The position numbers were made by a program, and so were the translations under genes. 64,000 bases of DNA from a bacterium (lineage in GTDB: Bacteria; Hinthialibacterota; Hinthialibacteria; Hinthialibacterales; Hinthialibacteraceae), in NCBI GenBank assembly GCA_016125385.1, contig WGLV01000032.1:62001-126000 (forward strand). Direction: 5' to 3'. The number at the start of each line of letters is the position of its first letter. The stretch's first letter is position 1. Shown here piece after piece: positions 46,597-55,655 of the stretch. The notes under the pieces are model-generated. The model did no database searches and was not told the DNA's origin. It saw only the letters and a program-made list of their open reading frames with translations.

Positions 46597-47610
46597 ATGA
46601 TGCCGTGGCGCGACGTCCCCTGCCGTGAAACCGTCCGGCGCATGATCGTGCGCTCCGCGCGAAAAAACATGCTGGCGGGTTCTCATCTGATCTATGGCCC
46701 TCCCGGCGCCGGTCAGGTCCAGGTGGGCCGGGCGCTGGCGAAGACGCTGTTATGCGGCGCGGCCGAGTTTGATTTCTGCGGCGAATGCGGCGTATGCCGC
46801 CGCGTTGAAGCGCTCGCTCACCCCGATTGTATCGAATTGCGGCCCGAAAACGACTGGAGCGACCCCGATCGCAAGGGACGCATGTATTCCGTCGAGCACA
46901 TGCGGCGCGTGATGGAGTTCGCTCGCGAACATCCTTACGAGGCGGATCGCAAGGTGTTTATCGTTCACGACGCGCATCGCATCACCATCGGCGGCGCCAA
47001 CAGCCAACTCAAGATGCTTGAAGAGCCTCCCGCGCACGTGATGTTCATTCTGCTGTCGGATAACGACAACGCCATCCTGCCCACCATCAAGTCGCGCTGC
47101 CGCAAGATCCGGCTCTCCCAACTGGATACGGCGGGGCTGGCGGGCCGGCTGGAAGGAGCGTCATCAAAGCAGGAAGCCGAAACGCTGGCCCGCGCGGCGG
47201 GGGGGCTGCCCGAAAAGGCGCATCAACTGTTGGAAAGCGGCTATCTCAGCCAGCGCGATGAGATTCTCGCCGCGCTCAAGCGCAGTCTTCAGAGTGAATA
47301 CGCCGTTGGCGAAGCCGCCGACCTGATGGCGAGCGCCAAGGATGAAGCCTACGAACGGCTGATTGTTCTCATCGGTTTGTTGCGCGACGCTTCTCTACTG
47401 GCGGCGGGCGTGAACGATGGACCGTTTTATAATCCCGACCAGGTGGGCGCTCTTACCAAAATCGCGCGCGGGGCCCCGCTCGAAAACTGGTTCGAAGCGA
47501 TCGAAGCCGCGTTCGAGATGCTGGAAGGGCTCGATCGGAATTACAACTCCGTGCTGATGTTTACGTCAATATTTCTTCGACTCAGAGAAAAAACCGGATC
47601 GGGGGTTTAG
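46597..47610 (+). CDS. holB: DNA polymerase III delta'-like (HolB) AAA+ protein
   Basis: 337 aa; GPPGAGQVQVGRALAKTLLCG; CGECGVCRRVEALAHPDC zinc-binding; HRITIGGANSQLKMLEEPPAHVMFILLSDNDNAILPTIKSRC. Confidence 0.88.
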   Translation: MMPWRDVPCRETVRRMIVRSARKNMLAGSHLIYGPPGAGQVQVGRALAKTLLCGAAEFDFCGECGVCRRVEALAHPDCIELRPENDWSDPDRKGRMYSVEHMRRVMEFAREHPYEADRKVFIVHDAHRITIGGANSQLKMLEEPPAHVMFILLSDNDNAILPTIKSRCRKIRLSQLDTAGLAGRLEGASSKQEAETLARAAGGLPEKAHQLLESGYLSQRDEILAALKRSLQSEYAVGEAADLMASAKDEAYERLIVLIGLLRDASLLAAGVNDGPFYNPDQVGALTKIARGAPLENWFEAIEAAFEMLEGLDRNYNSVLMFTSIFLRLREKTGSGV

Positions 47611-47725
47611 CGTTTTTTTTTCGCGCGTTGAAACATTCTTCTAGCCTGCCAGCCCCTGTTTCCATTATAATGCGGCATTCTGTGCGACTCACAAGAAACT
47701 CATGACTCACCACAAGGAGCCTGCC

Positions 47726-48952
47726 ATGACCTGGAGTATCTGGATTCGATTCAGCGTGATGATGCTTTTTCAATACCTCGTCTGGGGCGCCTGGGGCGAT
47801 TACCTGCCCGTTTACCTGGGGACGTTGAATTTTACCTCGGTCGAGATCGGCTGGGTCATGAGTATGCTATTTTTCGCCTCGATGTTCGCGCCTTTTATCG
47901 GCGGGCAGATCACGGACCGCTGGATGGACTCGGAAAAATACCTCGGCCTGTCGCAGCTGGCGTGCGGCGTGCTCATGTTCATCATGGCGGGCATGACGTC
48001 ATTCTGGCCTTTTCTGATTCTGATGTTTGTGTGGTCGGTTTTTTACGCTCCCACCCTGCCGCTTACCAACGCTATCTGTTTCCGTAATCTGAACGACGTC
48101 GAACGCGAGTTCGGGTCGATCCGCTTCTGGGGAACCATCGGCTGGATCGTGGCGGGGTTCGCGCTGACCTATCTGCTGACCATGTCGGGCGACGGCGCCA
48201 GCTGTCTGCGTCTTTCCGGCGCGGCGTCGATCGTCATGGGCGTGTTCAGTTTCGTGCTGCCGAATACGCCGCCCAAAAAAGATTCCGACAAGCCTTTCGC
48301 GTTTCTTGAAGCGCTGAAACTGTTCAAAGACCCCACCTTCGCCGCGTTTATGGGGATCTCGTTCATCGTCGCGACCGAACTCATGTTCTATTACGTGCTG
48401 ACCGGCCCGTTTCTGAAAGACCTTGGGATTCAGGAGGCTAATATTCCGTCCGTCATGCGCCTGGCGCAGATCGCCGAGCTCTTTTCGCTGATCGTGCTGC
48501 TTCCCTGGATCCTGCCTCGCACGGGCATCAAATGGGCGATGATGATCGGCATTATCGCCTGGCCCATCCGCTATATCATCTTCGCCATCGGAACCCCCAC
48601 CTGGCTGGTGGTGGCTTCGTTGCCGCTGCACGGCCTGTGCTACGTTTTCTTCTTTGTGGTCGGTCAGATTTACGTGGACAAAGCCGCGCCGGAAGAGATT
48701 CGCGGGTCGGCTCAATCGCTCTGGGCGTTCGTCGTCTTCGGCCTTGGCCTGACGTTCGGTTCGGTATTCGCCGGATGGATTCAGTCGATCTGTTCGGAAG
48801 TTTCCGTAGTTAACGGCGTAACGACAACGATTTATCACTGGCGGACGATTTTCATTATCCCGGTCGTGTTGACGGTGTTATGCGCGATTCTGTTTCTGGT
48901 GCAATTCCATGAACCCCAGAAAAAGATTGAAACCGGGGAGCCTGTAAATTAA
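47726..48952 (+). CDS. MFS transporter, nucleoside:H+ symporter (NupG-like) family
   Basis: MTWSIWIRFSVMMLFQYLVWGAWGDYLPVYLG...; 12-TM-like hydrophobic pattern. Confidence 0.85.
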   Translation: MTWSIWIRFSVMMLFQYLVWGAWGDYLPVYLGTLNFTSVEIGWVMSMLFFASMFAPFIGGQITDRWMDSEKYLGLSQLACGVLMFIMAGMTSFWPFLILMFVWSVFYAPTLPLTNAICFRNLNDVEREFGSIRFWGTIGWIVAGFALTYLLTMSGDGASCLRLSGAASIVMGVFSFVLPNTPPKKDSDKPFAFLEALKLFKDPTFAAFMGISFIVATELMFYYVLTGPFLKDLGIQEANIPSVMRLAQIAELFSLIVLLPWILPRTGIKWAMMIGIIAWPIRYIIFAIGTPTWLVVASLPLHGLCYVFFFVVGQIYVDKAAPEEIRGSAQSLWAFVVFGLGLTFGSVFAGWIQSICSEVSVVNGVTTTIYHWRTIFIIPVVLTVLCAILFLVQFHEPQKKIETGEPVN

Positions 48953-49077
48953 GCATAAATAAAGGATTGCACAATCACCTTTTTGTTACCTATAATAAGA
49001 ATGATGACCGTTTGTTTTTATTGAGCCGTATTTTTTTTCGGGTTTGAGGGACGTTCGCGTCTCCATCAGGAACGAAC

Positions 49078-49737
49078 ATGAATGAAACCATGACTGACGA
49101 AACGAGACGAGTCTCGCGGCGCGGTTGGCTGCGCGCCGTGGGAGCGGCGGCGGGCGTTTGCCTGCTCGGCGGTTGTGACGTTAAACTGCCCAATACGGAA
49201 ATACTCAATCCGCGCGATACGTTTCTGAATCCTCCAACCATGCTCGACCCGAGGCGCGAGTTTGGATACCTCGGCACCATTTCCGTCCAAGTGCCCGCCG
49301 TGTCGGATATTTTTCTGGCGGGGGCGCTTGATGGAGAAACCCTCGAAAGCCCCGACGGCCATTCCGTCGATGAAGCGCCCGCCAACTCACCGGTCGAAGT
49401 GCTTGATGGCATGATACGCGGCGGCGAAACCCTCGATATCTTCGCGTCGGGCACGGCGCGTCATATCCCCACCAAATCGATCTCATTCGGCCCGCGCGGT
49501 TGGGAAACCGTGGTGCAGGCCGGTCCCGCCCGAGGCTATGAAGCGTTTCAGGGCCCCATCGGTGCGCTGGTCGGGTTGTTTAACAACCAGCGGACGCCGT
49601 TTATCATCGGTCAGCGGATTCAGGTCGTCGTCCCCCGTTACGCTCGCAGCCTGTACCTGGCTCTGCTTGATTTTCCTGGCGCTTCCGCCAACAACGAAGG
49701 TTCCTTCGACGTATCCATCGAAGTCATCCGCCGCTAG
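49078..49737 (+). CDS. Secreted/lipoprotein-like protein with LecA (PA-IL)-like lectin domain
   Basis: RRGWLRAVGAAAGVCLLGGC signal; SFGPRGWET...PIGALVGLFNNQRTPFIIGQRIQVVVPRYARSLYLALLDFPGASANNEGSFDVSIEV resembles LecA GALVMKIG...[21 protein letters not shown]. Confidence 0.75.
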   Translation: MNETMTDETRRVSRRGWLRAVGAAAGVCLLGGCDVKLPNTEILNPRDTFLNPPTMLDPRREFGYLGTISVQVPAVSDIFLAGALDGETLESPDGHSVDEAPANSPVEVLDGMIRGGETLDIFASGTARHIPTKSISFGPRGWETVVQAGPARGYEAFQGPIGALVGLFNNQRTPFIIGQRIQVVVPRYARSLYLALLDFPGASANNEGSFDVSIEVIRR

Positions 49738-49741
49738 CGGA

Positions 49742-49798
49742 CAGTGTCCGCTGCCGAGTCTTTGGGCCGTGCGCACCAAGCGGCCTCGTTGGGCCTGA
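49742..49798 (-). repeat. Dispersed repeat family copy (pair with 49850-49905)
   Basis: 31-bp segment cgtgcgcaccaagcggcctcgttgggcctga reads identical in both copies, with diverged flank tgtccgc..ccga..cttt. Confidence 0.88.
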
Positions 49799-49849
49799 TA
49801 AAGCGTGATCGAGATTCCATTTTAAGATTCAAGCCGGAGTGAAATTGGC

Positions 49850-49905
49850 CGTGTCCGCATCCGAACCTTTGGATCGTGCGCACCAAGCGGCCTCGTTGGG
49901 CCTGA
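49850..49905 (-). repeat. Dispersed repeat family copy (pair with 49742-49798)
   Basis: 31-bp core at 49875-49905 also at 49768-49798. Confidence 0.88.
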
Positions 49906-50155
49906 GGTTTGATTGATGGACAATTGTATTCAGAATCTGGCTGAATCGTAAACGTGATTCGGCGAATTGCACGGGCGGATTTCACCCCGCCCTTACGAAG
50001 TGATTGAGCCTCGTTTCCTCCGCAAGGTTTCAGGCGTTCCCATTCAAGCAACTTAACATTCGATTCCGTTTGTCAATAATGGGCCGGGGGAAGCCGCCGC
50101 GTTTTCAGGCGGCTTGTTCGCATTCCATTTTTAACCAACAACAAAGGGGACCGCC

Positions 50156-51796
50156 ATGTCATCATCAAAACTGCTCACAGCTGTCTGCGCGCTGTTCATC
50201 GTGACCGCAAGCGCGCCCGGCTTTGCGAAAGAAATCGAGTTTTTGCATACGCGGGGAACGGATATCGTTACGGAAAGCGGCGAGAAAGTCATGCCGCGCG
50301 GTTTGGGGCTGGGCAACTGGCTGCTGCCCGAAGGGTATATGTGGAAGTTCGGCGACCTAGGCGACCGGCCCCGCAAAATCGAAAAAATCGTCAGCGACCT
50401 GATCGGCGATGAAAACGCGGAGCGGTTCTGGCTGGAGTTTCGCCGCAATTACATCACCGAGGCGGATATCGCGCGCATCGCCGAACTGGGTTTCAACTCC
50501 GTCCGCCCCGCGTTGAACGCGCGACGGTTCATGACCGAAACCGATCCGCCTGAATACGTCGGCGAAGGTTTTGAACTGCTGGATAATCTGATCGCGTGGT
50601 GCAAGAAGTATGGCGTGTACGTCATAATCGATATGCACGGCGCGCCGGGCGGACAGACCGGCCAGAACATCGATGACAGTCCTAACAATGAGCCGGAGCT
50701 GTTTTCGAATCCAGAAAATCAGGATCGCCTCGAAGCCCTCTGGGTGAAGATCGCCGGCCGGTACAAGGATGAAGCGATCGTCGCCGGATACGATCTGCTC
50801 AATGAACCGTTGCCGCAACGCACCGGCGCCGCGGAAAAATACAAGGATCAGCTTGAGCCTCTCTACAAACGGCTCACGGCGGCGATCCGCAAGGTCGACC
50901 CCAAACATATGATTACCGTCGAAGGCTGCGACTGGGCCAATGACTGGTCAGTGTTTTCCGAACCGTTCGACGACAATCTCGTGTATCAGTTCCATTACTA
51001 CTGCTGGGATAACCCGTCCAATCTGAAAAGCGTTCAGAAATACATCGACTTCGGAAAAAAATGGAACGTCCCTGTGTGGGTCGGTGAAACCGGCGAACGT
51101 GACAACGCCATCTATTGGGGAACCACCCAGTATTTTGAAGCCAATAACATCGGCTGGTCGTTCTGGCCGTGGAAAAAGATGGATGCTTCCAACGCGCCGT
51201 ACTCGATTCCTCGTCCTGATGGATGGGACGAAATCGCGGGGTATTCTCGGGGGCGGGCCGCGCCGTCAAAGGAAACCGCTCAAAAAGCGTTCGATCAGTT
51301 GCTGGAAAACATCAAACTGGAAAACTGCGACTATTACCCCGACGTAGTGAACGCGATTCTGCGCCGCGTCCCCGGCAGGATCGAGTGTGAAAACTACGGT
51401 CATGAAGGCGCGGAGAAATCATACCACGTCAGTGATGACGGCGCGAAATCAGAGTTTTATCGAAAAAACGAACCGGTGAAATGCGTCACGATCGAGACCG
51501 GACAGCGCCGCCGTTCCGTCCAGGGGATTCAACTTTCAGCGGATGAATGGACGGCGTACGACTTCACGTCGCCAAAAGGCGAAACCTGCACGGCGGCGAT
51601 CCGGCTGAAAGTCGAAAAAGAACCCGCTGCGTTCAAATTGTTGGGCGCAAAGAATTCATGGCAGGTCAAAGTTAATAATACGGATTGGGAGACCGTTGAG
51701 GTGAACCCCATTCCATGCCAGGAGGGCGAGAATCATCTCCAGTTGCAGGTTATCAACGGGACGATCGAATTCGACTGGATCGAATTGAAGCCGTAA
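50156..51796 (+). CDS. Glycoside hydrolase family 5-like (cellulase/glucanase) with C-terminal carbohydrate-binding-like domain
   Basis: 546 aa; signal peptide; MPRGLGLGNWLLPEGY, AGYDLLNEPLPQ (acid/base Glu), VPVWVGETGE (nucleophile Glu), C-terminal RIECENYGHEGAEKSYHV. Confidence 0.9.
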   Translation: MSSSKLLTAVCALFIVTASAPGFAKEIEFLHTRGTDIVTESGEKVMPRGLGLGNWLLPEGYMWKFGDLGDRPRKIEKIVSDLIGDENAERFWLEFRRNYITEADIARIAELGFNSVRPALNARRFMTETDPPEYVGEGFELLDNLIAWCKKYGVYVIIDMHGAPGGQTGQNIDDSPNNEPELFSNPENQDRLEALWVKIAGRYKDEAIVAGYDLLNEPLPQRTGAAEKYKDQLEPLYKRLTAAIRKVDPKHMITVEGCDWANDWSVFSEPFDDNLVYQFHYYCWDNPSNLKSVQKYIDFGKKWNVPVWVGETGERDNAIYWGTTQYFEANNIGWSFWPWKKMDASNAPYSIPRPDGWDEIAGYSRGRAAPSKETAQKAFDQLLENIKLENCDYYPDVVNAILRRVPGRIECENYGHEGAEKSYHVSDDGAKSEFYRKNEPVKCVTIETGQRRRSVQGIQLSADEWTAYDFTSPKGETCTAAIRLKVEKEPAAFKLLGAKNSWQVKVNNTDWETVEVNPIPCQEGENHLQLQVINGTIEFDWIELKP

Positions 51797-51808
51797 GTCG
51801 AACCGTTT

Positions 51809-53650
51809 TCACGGCGCGGGGCTGAAGCGGTAGAGAACCGCGTCTCCCTCGCGGTGGATTTCTTTCAGGCAGCGCTGTTTGAAATCATCCCAGGCCGCTC
51901 GAAGTTCTTCGGGCGGCCTGTCGTCGTATTTGCCGCCATCAAGCAGATAACGGACGTTGAGCGCCCGAAGATGCGTGACCGCCTCACCGGCGCCGCCGCG
52001 CAGCCAGACATGCATCTGTTCGCCGAATAATTCATCGCTGAAGGTGGTTTTCCATTGCAGGTAATAGGGATATTCGCTGTTGTATGAATAGACGCCGGCG
52101 TTCAGAGGCAGGTTGGCGTGCATCCAGTCACGCATGGCGAAAAGACTGCGGGTGAACACGCCGCGCTGCTCCAGCCACGCCCTCCGCTGTGGTTCGGTCA
52201 GAGTGACGCCGCCGTACCAGTGAATGTTGGGCGAACTCAGATACGCGCTCTTGCTGTAGAAAAACGTCGCCGTTACCGCGATCAGCAACGCGGCGCGGAA
52301 ATAGCGTCCCCAGTCGATCCGGTTTTCCACCGCCGCCATGCCGGCCGCAATAACCACGATCGTCACGCCGTAGGATTCAGAAAACAGACGGTTCACGGCG
52401 TGTCCCCAGAAAAGCGGGAACATGGCGTATAACGCCAGGGCGTTGAGCCAGGGGAAATACGCCCGCCGCCGCGTCAGTGGAATTAAAACCAGAGAGAGCA
52501 GGCCCAGTCCGAAAAGAACGTCGGCGTTGTACAGCGGCCACGCGGCGTTGCCCGCCACGATGTTCAGAAATTCAGTGAAACTCCCAGCCTTCAGAGGCGC
52601 GAATCCATGAACGTGCGAATAGGTCTCAACGACGTTCTGAAACGCGGGTTTGACGGGGAAGAGATTCGACAGGGCGGGAAAGAATGGGTTCCCGGTTTCC
52701 ATCCACGATTTGACCATCCAGGGCGCGGCTATCGTCCATGCGATCGCGGCGTGAATCGCTCCCCAGCGCACGATCTCCATTCGAGTGGTTTTTCGCGGGA
52801 AGGCGACGCCTGCAAGCAGCAGGGCCGCCTGCGCGCCGAAGGCGAAAAACAGCGCCGTCTGTTTGGTCGCCATCGCCATGCCGCAGAAGACCGCCGCCCA
52901 GATCAGGCAATCGCGGCGGTTGGTTTCCAGCGCTCGCCAGAGTAAAAGGCTCGACAGCAAAATGGTCATCATGAGGGGGCGGGTGATGTTCGCCATGACT
53001 GGCAGTTTGAAATGGATGCACGCCAGCAGGAATACGCAGGCGGGCAGAGTCCAATCGCGTCCGGCGTAGCGCCGCGCCGCCCAGCCCAGCGCGATCGCCA
53101 GTGGGATGATGTGGCACAGGGTAAACGCTTTGGCCGCCATGTCGTCCCCCACTGCGAGCACGACGCAATACAAAAGGTGTGCGCCCATCGGGTAATGAGA
53201 CGGCAGGTTGAAGGGGACGAGTTGGACCCATCCGCCGTGTTTTATGTAATGCAGCGGCACGTACAGGTGATACCACAACGAATCGACCTCGCGTTCGGGC
53301 GTCAATGCGCCCAGGGCATAAGCGAGGGCGAGAAGCCCGCACAAGCCCGCCGCCAGCGGATCCTGTTGAATCAAGCGCTTAAGCCGGATCAGGGCTGGCC
53401 GGATTTCGCGGATGAAATAGGGAAACGTTATCAGGCTGGTTGATACGGCCAGCGCGATCAGCAACCCGCCGCGCAGGCCACCGCACAGGCCGAGGCAGAG
53501 CAGTGCGATAGAGATCAGCGTCTCACCCGCCGCGAAGGCGATCGCCAGCCGCAGCCCGCGCGGCCCCGGCGCGGGAAACCAACGTATCGACGCCAGCCCG
53601 ACCGCCCAGACCCAGCAGAAAATCCATACTCCGGCGAACAGATTCAACAT
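51809..53650 (-). CDS. Polytopic membrane protein (GT39-like glycosyltransferase)
   Basis: 613 aa, multiple hydrophobic helices; EREVDSLWYHLYVPLHYIKHGGWV luminal loop. Confidence 0.7.
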   Translation of the reverse strand: MLNLFAGVWIFCWVWAVGLASIRWFPAPGPRGLRLAIAFAAGETLISIALLCLGLCGGLRGGLLIALAVSTSLITFPYFIREIRPALIRLKRLIQQDPLAAGLCGLLALAYALGALTPEREVDSLWYHLYVPLHYIKHGGWVQLVPFNLPSHYPMGAHLLYCVVLAVGDDMAAKAFTLCHIIPLAIALGWAARRYAGRDWTLPACVFLLACIHFKLPVMANITRPLMMTILLSSLLLWRALETNRRDCLIWAAVFCGMAMATKQTALFFAFGAQAALLLAGVAFPRKTTRMEIVRWGAIHAAIAWTIAAPWMVKSWMETGNPFFPALSNLFPVKPAFQNVVETYSHVHGFAPLKAGSFTEFLNIVAGNAAWPLYNADVLFGLGLLSLVLIPLTRRRAYFPWLNALALYAMFPLFWGHAVNRLFSESYGVTIVVIAAGMAAVENRIDWGRYFRAALLIAVTATFFYSKSAYLSSPNIHWYGGVTLTEPQRRAWLEQRGVFTRSLFAMRDWMHANLPLNAGVYSYNSEYPYYLQWKTTFSDELFGEQMHVWLRGGAGEAVTHLRALNVRYLLDGGKYDDRPPEELRAAWDDFKQRCLKEIHREGDAVLYRFSPAP

Positions 53651-53790
53651 AAGCGGGCGCCGCTTTTTTTAATTGATATTTTCATGGAGTGAATATTCAT
53701 GTTTTTGCAGTCTGTATTTATCAAAAAAAGAGATAAACTTTATTGTAAGTGTAATTTGTAAAGTACTTCGAACGGAAGGAGCGGTACCGG

Positions 53791-54327
53791 ATGGACGCCG
53801 TCGAATTTGGTTCACATTATCTTGAAACCGCGCGTTCAACCTTTGAATCCATGAAGGGACTGGCGGAAAAAGCCATCGCCCAGGTCCCCGACGGAGATCT
53901 GCACTGGCGCTCCGATCCAGAAGCGAACAGCCTGGTTGTTCTGGTTCAGCATCTTCATGGCAATATGCTTTCGCGCTGGACCGATTTTCTCGAGAGCGAC
54001 GGTGAAAAGGAATGGCGCGACCGTGACGGCGAGTTTGAGCCTTCTCCCAATCTCTCCCGAGTCGAGATGATGCAGCGATGGGAAGAAGGCTGGGCCTGCG
54101 TCTTTCACGCGTTGCAAACCATCCCGCCCGACGATCTGTTGCGCAAGGTGGCGATTCGCGGGCAGGATCACACCCTCATCGAGGCGATCGAGCGCCAGAT
54201 TTCTCATTACGCCTATCACTGCGGGCAGATCGTCCAGCTGGCGCGCCAGCGCGCCGGCGAAAAATGGATGACGCTCTCTATCGCGCGCGGTCAATCGCGC
54301 TCTTTTGTTCCCCCCGCCCGAAGTTGA
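53791..54327 (+). CDS. DinB-superfamily (DUF1572-like) protein
   Basis: 178 aa; SLVVLVQHLHGNMLSRWTDFL...DHTLIEAIERQISHYAYHCGQIVQLAR. Confidence 0.88.
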   Translation: MDAVEFGSHYLETARSTFESMKGLAEKAIAQVPDGDLHWRSDPEANSLVVLVQHLHGNMLSRWTDFLESDGEKEWRDRDGEFEPSPNLSRVEMMQRWEEGWACVFHALQTIPPDDLLRKVAIRGQDHTLIEAIERQISHYAYHCGQIVQLARQRAGEKWMTLSIARGQSRSFVPPARS

Positions 54328-54357
54328 TGAATTAAACGGCCTCGCCGCCCGCGCGCG

Positions 54358-55641
54358 TCAGTCGACGCGTTGAATGCGCGCGCCCAATGTCGTGAGACGT
54401 TCGTCGAGGCGTTCATACCCCCGGTCGATCTGTTCAATGTTCTGAATTTCGCTGGTTCCTTCCGCGCAGAGCGCGGCGGTGAGCAACGCCATTCCGGCGC
54501 GGATGTCGGGGCTGCTCATGGTCTGGCCGCGCAACGGCGTCGGCCCCACCACGACGGCGCGGTGAGGGTCGCAGAGAATGATGTTGGCGCCCATCGCGAT
54601 CAGTTTGTCGACGAAGAACAACCGGCTCTCGAACATCTTCTCGAAAATCATGACCGTACCCGCCGTCTGCGTCGCGATGATGACGGCGATGCTCATCATG
54701 TCGGCGGGAAACGCGGGCCAGGGGCCGTCGTCGATCTTTACATACTGGGTATGGATGTCGGGCTTGATCTTCTTGGGCTGGCTGGCGGGGACGACGATAT
54801 CATCCCCGCGGATTTCCACATGAATGCCCAGATTTTCAAACTGATGCAACACCATGCGAAGGTAGACTGGCCCGGCGTCTTCGATCAACAGCTCGCCGCC
54901 GGTAACCGCCGCCAATCCGATGAAGCTGCCCACTTCGAGGTAATCGGCCGCGATGCGGTGAGAGCCGCCGCTCAATTCATCGACGCCTTCAATGCGCAGC
55001 ACGTTCGAGCCGACTCCGGTGATGCGCGCGCCCAGCGTGTTGAGAAAGGCGCATAGCTGCTGGACGTGCGGTTCGCAGGCGGCGTTGTGAATCACCGTCA
55101 CGCCTTCCGCCAGCGCGGCGGCCATGACGAGGTTTTCCGTCGCGGTGACGCTGGCTTCATCCAGCAGGATGTCCGCGCCTTTCAGCCGGCCCGGCGCCCA
55201 GACCTCGTATTCGTCTTCGCTGTAGCGGAACTTCGCGCCCAGCGCCTCGAAGCCTTTCAGGTGGGTGTCGATGCGGCGGCGGCCGATACGGTCTCCGCCG
55301 GGAAACGCCATGCGCGCGCGGCCGCATCGCGCCAGCAACGGCCCCACCAGCAAAATCGAGCCTCGTATGCGGCGGCTCAGTTCCTGCGGCGGCTCGGTGC
55401 GTTCGATGATGGAGGCGTCGATCAGCACGGTATGAGCCGATATCTGTTCGACGCGCGCTCCACACTCTCCCACCAGATTCAACATGGATTTCACGTCGCC
55501 GATGCCCGGCGTATTCGACAATTCGACGGGGCGCTTTGACAACAGCGATGCCGCGATCACCGGCAGGGCCTCGTTCTTATTGCCGGACGGTTTGATTCTG
55601 CCACTCAGCGGCGCGCCGCCTTCCACGATAAATCGAGCCAT
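54358..55641 (-). CDS. murA: UDP-N-acetylglucosamine 1-carboxyvinyltransferase
   Basis: [72 protein letters not shown]; start set to 55641. Confidence 0.95.
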   Translation of the reverse strand: MARFIVEGGAPLSGRIKPSGNKNEALPVIAASLLSKRPVELSNTPGIGDVKSMLNLVGECGARVEQISAHTVLIDASIIERTEPPQELSRRIRGSILLVGPLLARCGRARMAFPGGDRIGRRRIDTHLKGFEALGAKFRYSEDEYEVWAPGRLKGADILLDEASVTATENLVMAAALAEGVTVIHNAACEPHVQQLCAFLNTLGARITGVGSNVLRIEGVDELSGGSHRIAADYLEVGSFIGLAAVTGGELLIEDAGPVYLRMVLHQFENLGIHVEIRGDDIVVPASQPKKIKPDIHTQYVKIDDGPWPAFPADMMSIAVIIATQTAGTVMIFEKMFESRLFFVDKLIAMGANIILCDPHRAVVVGPTPLRGQTMSSPDIRAGMALLTAALCAEGTSEIQNIEQIDRGYERLDERLTTLGARIQRVD

Positions 55642-55655
55642 TGGGTCTTCACTCC

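Noticed and set aside
49742-49905. Short CRISPR array
   Set aside because: Only two copies ~107 bp apart, flanks also similar and related copies at 8 kb; dispersed repeat rather than repeat-spacer architecture.
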